From positions 1-5,032 of the forward strand of contig CAMWHX010000084.1 of assembly GCA_947174155.1 (NCBI GenBank): a stretch of 5,032 bases of DNA. Reading direction: 5' to 3'. The position numbers and the translations under genes were made by a program. Source of the DNA: an uncultured Porphyromonadaceae bacterium (GTDB taxonomy: Bacteria > Bacteroidota > Bacteroidia > Bacteroidales > Muribaculaceae). The notes under the pieces were generated by a model, which did no database searches, was not told where the DNA came from, and saw only the letters and a program-made list of their open reading frames with translations. Shown in pieces: positions 1-5,032 of this stretch; position 1 is the first letter of the stretch, and every line of letters begins with the position of its first letter.

Positions 1-105
1 GCGGCCCCTTGGGCCGCGCACCTCCGGAGGACGTGACGGGCCCGCTGCGCTTGTCGCCTCCGGAGGGAGAGCCGCTTCGTCCACCGCAGCGGGCGCTTGC
101 GCCTG
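1..105. repeat. GC-rich cluster of short inverted repeats, no gene
   Basis: Five dyads can be read directly. GCGGCCC (1-7) and GGGCCGC (11-17) form a 7-bp stem with a 3-base loop. The self-complementary decamer CCTCCGGAGG occurs twice, at 21-30 and 57-66. GCCCGCTGCG (40-49) pairs perfectly with CGCAGCGGGC (85-94) and encloses the second decamer. GGCGC (92-96) pairs with GCGCC (99-103). The stretch is far richer in G+C than what follows, and none of its three + strand frames resembles a protein I know. The hairpin at 1-17 could be the end of an upstream transcript, but no T-run follows it. The cluster may be a REP-like intergenic element; whether it is multi-copy cannot be judged from one window. 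Confidence 0.5.
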
Positions 106-156
106 CAATTGGCTCGCGGGTTTATACGGATTTGCGCGGACGGGCGTTATATTGGT

Positions 157-1281
157 ATGGATGATACTCGCGTGCCTGTGGTTTCGGTGATTCTGCTTTG
201 CTTTCGGCAGAGGGGAACGGTGGTCCGTGCGTTGGAGTCGGTGCTTCGGCAGGTGGCTCCCTTCTCTTTTGAGATTGTTATTGCTGATGACGGGTCTGAT
301 GACGGGACGTGTGAGGTCCTGGAGGATTATGTCGCTTCGTTGACTTCGGCGCGACCTTCGGAGGGCGATCGGTCTGCCGGCTGGGAGGTCGAGATTAGGC
401 CCGGTGTGACTGTGCGGTTTCTTCCGAAGAGAGAGAATCGGGGGCTTGTGTTGAATTATTTCGGCGCTCTTCGGGCGTGTCGGGGAAGTTATATCTCTGA
501 TTGCGCCGGTGATGATCATTGGGTCGGTTCATCCCGTCTTCGGGAGGCTGTGAGTATTCTTGATGAGAATCCCGATGTCAATGTAGTCTTTTCCGACTTT
601 ATCATCCGTGATGTCAGTAAGTATATGGGTCCTGATGAGTCGGTTTTTCATCCTGAGACGGATAGAAGAGCCTATTCCACAGAGCGGTATGCACCATGGG
701 GACGCGCGCGGATTTCAGGCCAAGAACTTATCGAAGGTTTGCTCAATAGGGAGGGTGGGCTTCCTTATCTACTCTCAGCGGCAGTGTATCGTCGGGATGC
801 CGCTATTGAGGCGTTGCGCGTTTCGGAGCGCATGGTGTGCAATCCGGAATTCGGATGTGAGGACCTCCCGCTGATGTTGGCGTTGGCTGCTCGCGGGGAT
901 GCGATGTTTCTGCCGGAGGTGACGATGGTCTATTACGAGGGGGGTGAGAGTGTCAGCAACAGTGGTCGAGCCTCAAAAGTGGGTGCTTTCTATCTTAAAA
1001 GTATGATGGCTACGCGTACACTCGCCGATTTCTACGCCTATGACCGCGGAAGGATGAATGAGTGGTTTGCCAAGCGAAGTCGGTATCTGGCTTCGTTAGC
1101 CTTCCGTGGTGGTGACAAGGAGCTCGCTAAGAAGATCTCCGAAGAGTTAGCCCGCTGGTCACAGCGTCCGGACCTCCGGACTCGTCTCTACCTGTGTCTC
1201 GCGGGGTCTTATAGACGCCTGCGGAGGATTGCCCTGGGGATAAAGGATATATGTCGCCACAAGGTCACGGGCCAGCCGTAA
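157..1281 (+). CDS. family 2 glycosyltransferase (GT-A fold), 374 aa
   Basis: This is a probable inverting glycosyltransferase that moves a sugar from a nucleotide-sugar donor to a glycan or lipid-linked acceptor at the cytoplasmic face of the membrane. Counting from the ATG at 157, VSVILLCFRQ (9-18) is the first Rossmann-like strand, and ADDGSDDGT (43-51) is the nucleotide-binding motif. NRGLVLNYFGAL (94-105) is the usual following helix. GDDHW (118-122) stands at the metal-binding DxD position, and ED at 235-236 is the likely catalytic-base motif. No membrane helix is evident. The frame stays open back to a TTG at 97, but those 20 extra codons begin inside a GC-rich hairpin and lie before the first strand of the fold, so I prefer 157. 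Third codon positions favour G and T, most clearly in the first half, unlike the neighbouring genes. The last 73 bases overlap the convergent gene. The acceptor and sugar are unknown. The family call is firm; the exact start is less so. Confidence 0.9.
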   Translation: MDDTRVPVVSVILLCFRQRGTVVRALESVLRQVAPFSFEIVIADDGSDDGTCEVLEDYVASLTSARPSEGDRSAGWEVEIRPGVTVRFLPKRENRGLVLNYFGALRACRGSYISDCAGDDHWVGSSRLREAVSILDENPDVNVVFSDFIIRDVSKYMGPDESVFHPETDRRAYSTERYAPWGRARISGQELIEGLLNREGGLPYLLSAAVYRRDAAIEALRVSERMVCNPEFGCEDLPLMLALAARGDAMFLPEVTMVYYEGGESVSNSGRASKVGAFYLKSMMATRTLADFYAYDRGRMNEWFAKRSRYLASLAFRGGDKELAKKISEELARWSQRPDLRTRLYLCLAGSYRRLRRIALGIKDICRHKVTGQP

Positions 1282-1964
1282 TGGTGTCCCATTATGCGGA
1301 GCCTCTCGAGGAGAGAGGCTTTCTTATTGTCTGCCGTAGTACCCTCATCCAGAAATTCAGTCGTCACGCGGTGTAGATTGACATTACGCGCGGGATCAGA
1401 GCGTTCTATGCAACGTATACACCAGTCATAATCAGCCGAGAACCGCCAGTACAGATCATACTCTACGGTCAACTCACGACGTACGAGCATCGCCTGGTGA
1501 CACACCAACATACCGTGAGAAAAGGAGTCCTTATCGAGACGCTCCGGAGTGCTGAGATGACGCGGTCCGGTCACATGTCGCTCCCGATCTACGAGTACCG
1601 TATCCCCAAATACAATATCTGCCCCCGTCTGAGCAGCTTCAAGGAAATCGCGCAGTGCCCCCTCTCCATGGAAGGCATCTCCGGCATTAAGAAAGAGGAC
1701 ATAGTGCCCGCGCGCCAGACGCAGTCCCTTGTTCATGGCATCATACAGTCCGCGGTCCGGCTCGCTGACCACGCGCATACCGGGGACCGGATTTGAGAGG
1801 GCAATCTGTGGAGTACCGTCGGTCGAGGCTCCGTCGATGATGAGATGTTCGATGGAGCCCTCCGGCAGTCCGGCCATCTGCGAAGCCACGGAGCGCATCG
1901 TCGGTGGAAGCACCTCGGCGGCGTTATAGGTCACGGTGATAATGGAGATAACGGGAGTTGTCAT
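1209..1964 (-). CDS. family 2 glycosyltransferase, WcaA-like, 251 aa
   Basis: This is a compact cytoplasmic or membrane-peripheral glycosyltransferase, of the type common in Bacteroidota capsule, O-antigen and exopolysaccharide loci. VISIITVTYN (5-14) is the first strand and IDGASTDGT (43-51) the donor-binding motif. SEPDRGLYDAMNKG (67-80) is a hallmark of this subfamily. FLNAGD (91-96) takes the DxD place, CHQA is at 155-158 and FSADYDW at 175-181. The basic C-terminus with HYGWPVTLWRH (228-238) is typical of the subfamily, so the protein looks complete. The ATG at 1964 lies 4 bases after a Bacteroidota -7 promoter element, which supports this start and suggests an almost leaderless mRNA. 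The gene is divergent from the nucleotidyltransferase gene and converges on the other glycosyltransferase with a 73-base overlap. Codon use is C-rich at third positions, like the two downstream genes. The sugar and acceptor cannot be told from the sequence. Confidence 0.93.
   Translation of the reverse strand: MTTPVISIITVTYNAAEVLPPTMRSVASQMAGLPEGSIEHLIIDGASTDGTPQIALSNPVPGMRVVSEPDRGLYDAMNKGLRLARGHYVLFLNAGDAFHGEGALRDFLEAAQTGADIVFGDTVLVDRERHVTGPRHLSTPERLDKDSFSHGMLVCHQAMLVRRELTVEYDLYWRFSADYDWCIRCIERSDPARNVNLHRVTTEFLDEGTTADNKKASLLERLRIMGHHYGWPVTLWRHISFIPRAILRRRL
1300..1326 (+). terminator. terminator-like hairpin of the first glycosyltransferase gene
   Basis: AGCCTCTC (1300-1307) and GAGAGGCT (1313-1320) form a perfect 8-bp stem with a 5-base loop, followed by the pyrimidine run TTCTT. 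It begins 19 bases after the TAA that ends the + strand glycosyltransferase. The opposite strand has no T-run after the stem, so it should act in one direction only. It lies inside the coding region of the convergent glycosyltransferase, where it encodes part of KKASLLERL. The T-run is short and interrupted, so the strength is uncertain. Confidence 0.5.
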
Positions 1965-1968
1965 GGCG

Positions 1969-1976
1969 CAAAATTA
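1969..1976 (-). promoter_or_regulatory. -7 promoter element of the minus-strand glycosyltransferase
   Basis: Read on the minus strand this is TAATTTTG, an exact match to the Bacteroidota primary-sigma -7 consensus TAnnTTTG. Only CGCC separates it from the ATG. No good TTTG -33 element is seen 18-21 bases upstream. The predicted transcription start is at or within a few bases of the start codon, leaving no room for a ribosome binding site. Confidence 0.6.
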
Positions 1977-2074
1977 GTAAAAATGTGACTAACTGCACTC
2001 ATTGACCGGCCTAAAAACCGCTATTCGGAGTCGTTTTTTTACCTCTCCGGCGCTGAAATATCAGGATTTGTCAC

Positions 2075-2082
2075 TAAATTTG
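2075..2082 (+). promoter_or_regulatory. -7 promoter element of the nucleotidyltransferase-ABC unit
   Basis: TAAATTTG matches the Bacteroidota -7 consensus TAnnTTTG exactly and is followed by CAGTC and then the ATG at 2088. At the expected -33 distance only the weak GCTG (2052-2055) is found. As with the divergent gene, the transcript should begin almost at the start codon. The rest of the gap between the divergent genes holds a T7 run at about 2034-2040 and no evident operator dyad. Confidence 0.6.
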
Positions 2083-2087
2083 CAGTC

Positions 2088-3218
2088 ATGGACACACCGA
2101 GCATATTCTTTGCATTATTAAGATCCGGGATGACGGGAAAACCGATACCGCAATCCGAACTCCCCGTCAGTATAGACTGGGGGGAAGTCATCGCCCTCGC
2201 CAAGAAGCATACCGTCTACGGTATAATCATCGAGAGTGTGCAGTATCTCCCCGAGAGCCTTCGCCCCACCCCTGAGATCACCGCAAAGATGAGCCGGTTT
2301 GCCCTCGGTCTAATTCAGGCCAATATCATCACCGATCGCGCGGTCGGACGTCTGGTAAACTTTTTCAGGGAGCACGGTATCAACGGTGTGCTCCTGAAAG
2401 GTCAAGGGATAGCGCGTCTATACCGAGATCCAGGTATGCGGCAGAACGGCGACATAGACTTCTATGTCGGCAAGAGGGTCTATCGCGAGGCTGTGGAACT
2501 GTGCAAGAAGTATCTCATCAAGCCCGGAGAGGAGTCGGAGGAGAATACACAGCACTTCGGCTTTTCATTAGGGGGCGTGCCGGTCGAACTTCATCGCATC
2601 GCCACCATCGCCTATTCCCCCTTCGTCAAGGGGCGTTTGCAGCGCTGGATCGAGGATCAGCTCGAAGAGTCGCCCGAGCGGAGGGCGCTGACCATAGGTG
2701 ATGCCGAAGTCACGCTCCCGAGCCTCGACTTCGATGTCATCTATATCTTCTACCACGCCTGGCGACATTACCTCACGGGGGGTGTCGGATTGCGGCAGTT
2801 GTGTGACTGGGCCATGATCTTCCTGCGCCACGCCGAAGACCTCGACCGGGAGAGGATCGTCAGCGACCTCAGACGTTTTGACATGACCAAGGGGTGGAAA
2901 CTCTTTGCCTGCATAGCCGTGCAGTATCTCGGTGTCCCGGCTACCTCAATTCCCCTGTATGATCCCCGCTATGTCGGGCAGTCGCGCAGGGTCTTCGAGG
3001 AGATCATGACCGGAGGGAACTTCGGGCGATACCTTGAAGTGAGTCCTGTCTTCGACACCAAGAGCCGCGGATTAGGTGATGAACTGAGGAAAATCCCGGT
3101 GCTGACCAAGTATTTCCTCTCCCTCTTCACCCTGATACCGGCGGAGGCAACATTCCTCTATTTCCACCGTTTAACATCCGGCATCACTGCTTTCATCAAG
3201 CGGAAAGCCGGCAAGTAA
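2088..3218 (+). CDS. NTP_transf_5-type nucleotidyltransferase family protein, 376 aa
   Basis: This is a predicted nucleotidyltransferase of the family usually called uncharacterised nucleotidyltransferase (NTP_transf_5, PF14907); no substrate can be assigned. The core is LLKGQGIARLYRDPGMRQN (102-120) followed by GDIDFYV (121-127), whose D122 and D124 are the likely metal ligands of a polymerase-beta-like fold. VELHR (166-170) carries E168, a third acidic position after the GDID pair. GLRQLCDWA (234-242) is another conserved stretch of the family. The N-terminal 90 residues look helical. No signal peptide or membrane segment is clear, so it should be cytoplasmic. Key residues and length look intact, so the enzyme is probably active. 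The ATG sits 5 bases after a -7 promoter element, which fixes the start. The stop is 20 bases before the ABC transporter start on the same strand, so the two are probably one transcript. Members of this family occur beside ABC exporters and in some peptide natural-product clusters, which hints at product tailoring before export. Confidence 0.88.
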   Translation: MDTPSIFFALLRSGMTGKPIPQSELPVSIDWGEVIALAKKHTVYGIIIESVQYLPESLRPTPEITAKMSRFALGLIQANIITDRAVGRLVNFFREHGINGVLLKGQGIARLYRDPGMRQNGDIDFYVGKRVYREAVELCKKYLIKPGEESEENTQHFGFSLGGVPVELHRIATIAYSPFVKGRLQRWIEDQLEESPERRALTIGDAEVTLPSLDFDVIYIFYHAWRHYLTGGVGLRQLCDWAMIFLRHAEDLDRERIVSDLRRFDMTKGWKLFACIAVQYLGVPATSIPLYDPRYVGQSRRVFEEIMTGGNFGRYLEVSPVFDTKSRGLGDELRKIPVLTKYFLSLFTLIPAEATFLYFHRLTSGITAFIKRKAGK

Positions 3219-3238
3219 GACCTAACCCCTGACAGACA

Positions 3239-4885
3239 TTGAAACGACTTATCCCATACCTGCGATATCTGAGCCACATCACCGAAGGCTTCCGGCGGAC
3301 CGTCATCGTGCGGACCTTGCTGGGAGTTTTGCGGGTCGGGTTTGTGTTGGGGTTCATATGGTTTAGCAAGACCGCCATTGACTGCGCCACGGGGAGGGTG
3401 GAGGCACCCGCTTCGACGCTTGTGGTGTGGTTTGTCTGCATGGCTATCTGCATACTTGCAGATATACTTCTGTCGCAGATCGTGAAGTATATGGAGGGGC
3501 GCTCTATCATGCGCATGAACAATCGCGTCAATCGCCGCCTCTTCAACACCCTGATGCGGCTGCCGCTCGTGCATGGACAGCAGGGATTTCACAGCGGCGA
3601 CATGCTCAACCGCCTGACTCTGGATGTGCGGACCGTATCGGAATTTGTGCTTACCGATCTGCCGACACTCGTAGTGATGAGTGTGCAGCTATTAGGCGCA
3701 TTCATCTTCCTCGCTTGCCTTAATCCCTGGCTGGCGCTCGCTCCGGTGATAATAATGCCGATATGTCTGCTTGGCAGCAAGCTCTATTTCCGGCGTAACC
3801 GACGGTTGATGTCGGCTATACGCAGCGGAGAGAGCGATATGCAGATTTCGATACAGGAGGGTCTGAAACACCGCATGGTGCTGAAATCGCTCGAATGTAT
3901 AGGGGAGATGGACCGCAGGTTGGGAGGTATACAGGGCGACCTCGACGGGTGCAACAGAGAGCAGAAGCGACTCTCGACTATCAGCAGCGGAATCGTGCGT
4001 CTGGGCTTTGTAGCCGGGTATCTGACAGCCTTCGGGTGGAGTATCTTCAGTCTGCGGGCCGGGCTCATCACCTTCGGCACCATGACAGCCTTCCTGCAAC
4101 TTGTCAACCGCATCCAGAACCCGATAGCCGGAATCTCCGGCTATATCCCCACCCTGATAGCCACTACGGTAGCCGTCGATCGCCTGCGGGAGATTGATGT
4201 GGCTCCGGAGCCGGAGGGGAAGAGCAGATTGCTGAAAAGAGCAGGCGTAAGGGTCAGCGACCTGTCGTTCAGATACGAGTCAAAAGGGAGGGATGTCCTC
4301 TCCCGTTTCAGCCACGACTTCAAGCCCGGCAGCCGCACGATGATTGTCGGATCGACCGGTGCCGGGAAGACGACTCTAATAAAGCTACTTCTCGGGCTCC
4401 TCACGCCGGACCGGGGGAGGATAGAGGTGTATTCGGAGGGGAGTGAGGAGAGTGTGCAGGTTTCCGGAGAAACGATGTGCAACTTCGTGTATGTGCCGCA
4501 AGGAAACTCATTGCTTCACGGCACGATACGCGACAACCTGCGTCTCGTCGATCCGAAGGCGACAGATGAGCGCCTGAGGGAGGTGCTTCACATAGCCGCG
4601 GCCGACTTCGTGTGGGACCTGCCGCAAGGGCTTGACACATCATGCGACGAAGCAGGAGGCGGTTTGAGCGAAGGGCAGGCACAGCGCATCGCCATAGCGA
4701 GAGCGCTGCTGCGCCCCGGCTCGGTATTACTCCTCGACGAATTCAACAGTGCGCTCGACGTCGACACCGCCGCCACCCTGATGGAGCGTCTGTCGGAGCA
4801 TTGCCCCGACTCAACGATCATCATCATAGCCCACCACCGCACCGCCGTCGCCCCCTACTGCGACGCCATCCTCCCGATCGAGTGA
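3239..4885 (+). CDS. ABC exporter, fused permease and ATPase, 548 aa
   Basis: This is a half-transporter expected to dimerise in the inner membrane and use ATP to export a lipid, glycan-linked or peptide substrate. The N-terminal IPYLRYL resembles the elbow helix of exporters. Hydrophobic segments lie near residues 22-42, 60-80, 140-180 and 252-305, which fits six membrane helices. The ATPase half has a likely A-loop Y346, Walker A GSTGAGKTT (371-379), Q-loop Q421, signature LSEGQ (476-480), Walker B VLLLDE with catalytic E501, D-loop SALD (504-507) and H-loop H532. All catalytic residues are present. The Walker B region reads DEFNSALD rather than the usual DEPTSALD. The protein stops about 16 residues after H532, without the usual C-terminal stretch. 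The start is TTG: a stop codon lies 3 codons upstream in frame and the next in-frame ATG would remove the first membrane helix. No peptidase C39 domain is present. The substrate is unknown. Confidence 0.92.
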   Translation: MKRLIPYLRYLSHITEGFRRTVIVRTLLGVLRVGFVLGFIWFSKTAIDCATGRVEAPASTLVVWFVCMAICILADILLSQIVKYMEGRSIMRMNNRVNRRLFNTLMRLPLVHGQQGFHSGDMLNRLTLDVRTVSEFVLTDLPTLVVMSVQLLGAFIFLACLNPWLALAPVIIMPICLLGSKLYFRRNRRLMSAIRSGESDMQISIQEGLKHRMVLKSLECIGEMDRRLGGIQGDLDGCNREQKRLSTISSGIVRLGFVAGYLTAFGWSIFSLRAGLITFGTMTAFLQLVNRIQNPIAGISGYIPTLIATTVAVDRLREIDVAPEPEGKSRLLKRAGVRVSDLSFRYESKGRDVLSRFSHDFKPGSRTMIVGSTGAGKTTLIKLLLGLLTPDRGRIEVYSEGSEESVQVSGETMCNFVYVPQGNSLLHGTIRDNLRLVDPKATDERLREVLHIAAADFVWDLPQGLDTSCDEAGGGLSEGQAQRIAIARALLRPGSVLLLDEFNSALDVDTAATLMERLSEHCPDSTIIIIAHHRTAVAPYCDAILPIE

Positions 4886-5032
4886 TCCCCCGGCCCTCAT
4901 CATCAAGGCGCGTCTCCGAGTCGTTGCACACGGCAAGCTTCTATAATGCGGTGGATGCCCCTCCCCACTCTCTCAAGGAGGAAATTTTCTTCTTTTTAAA
5001 GAATTTTATACGCTTTATAGTATGTCCTATGG
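4886..5032. other. non-coding end of the window, AT-rich tail
   Basis: No convincing gene is seen. CCTCC (4960-4964) and GGAGG (4977-4981) could form a 5-bp stem with a 12-base loop, followed by the T-rich AAATTTTCTTCTTTTT. This may be a weak terminator for the ABC transporter. TTCTTTTTAAAGAA (4990-5003) is a second small dyad. From about 4982 the sequence becomes sharply AT-rich, which fits a promoter for a gene beyond the edge. An ATG at 5022 is followed by only two full codons, so it cannot be judged. Confidence 0.4.

Noticed and set aside
148..155. TATATTGG as a -7 promoter element for the first glycosyltransferase
   Set aside because: It has one mismatch to TAnnTTTG, sits only 1 base from the ATG, and has no TTTG at the -33 distance (the TTTG at 131 is just 13 bases upstream). 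Too weak to list.
97..156. N-terminal extension of the first glycosyltransferase from a TTG at 97
   Set aside because: The TTG lies in the loop of the GC-rich hairpin at 92-103, and the 20 added residues lie before the first strand of the glycosyltransferase fold.
3..164. Proline-rich open frame that could be the tail of an upstream protein
   Set aside because: The composition follows from the GC-rich palindromes, no recognisable domain is seen, and it would run into the preferred start of the glycosyltransferase.
2023..2036. CGGAGTCGTT near 2025 and CCGAGTCGTT near 4916 as a shared operator or attachment site
   Set aside because: It is a single near-match of ten bases with one difference and no other shared flanking sequence, so chance is the simpler explanation.
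3158..3592. Minus-strand 144-codon open frame, with other long antisense frames at 3692-4113 and 4141-4842
   Set aside because: They lie antisense to a well-supported exporter gene, have low-complexity sequences rich in His, Arg, Ser and Pro, and show no known motif.
4975..4981. AAGGAGG as a ribosome binding site
   Set aside because: No start codon lies within the next 15 bases, and Bacteroidota rarely depend on this signal. It may instead be one arm of a weak hairpin.
4946..4999. 17-codon open frame after the exporter, considered as a precursor peptide
   Set aside because: It is very short, has no promoter or ribosome binding site, and no leader-core pattern such as a Gly-Gly cleavage site.

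Overview
The window looks like a chromosomal segment of a fairly GC-rich member of the Bacteroidales. The best evidence is the 123-base gap between two divergent genes. Each start codon there is preceded, only 4-5 bases upstream, by a match to the Bacteroidota -7 promoter element TAnnTTTG, and no gene in the window has a useful Shine-Dalgarno sequence. The protein families also fit. The species cannot be named from this sequence.

Layout. Positions 1 to about 105 are a very GC-rich stretch packed with short inverted repeats and no supported gene. Next come two convergent family 2 glycosyltransferase genes: one on + (157-1281) and one on - (1209-1964). Their coding regions overlap tail to tail by 73 bases. 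A terminator-like hairpin that would serve the first gene lies inside the second. The divergent promoter region at 1965-2087 then leads into a two-gene + strand unit: a nucleotidyltransferase-fold protein of the NTP_transf_5 type (2088-3218) and, 20 bases later, a one-polypeptide ABC exporter with a TTG start (3239-4885). The last 147 bases hold no convincing gene and end in an AT-rich tract.

How the genes may work together. The glycosyltransferases suggest assembly of a surface glycan or glycoconjugate. The nucleotidyltransferase-ABC pair is probably one transcript and suggests modification plus export of a small product. From general knowledge, NTP_transf_5 proteins occur beside ABC exporters and peptide-modification genes in some natural-product clusters, for example near lasso peptide kinases in Bacillales. 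No precursor peptide, PqqD-like protein or peptidase gene is visible here, so a peptide product is only a hypothesis. The first glycosyltransferase favours G and T at third codon positions, unlike its C-favouring neighbours, so it may have a different origin.

The window holds no RNA gene, CRISPR array, insertion sequence or tandem array that I can support.
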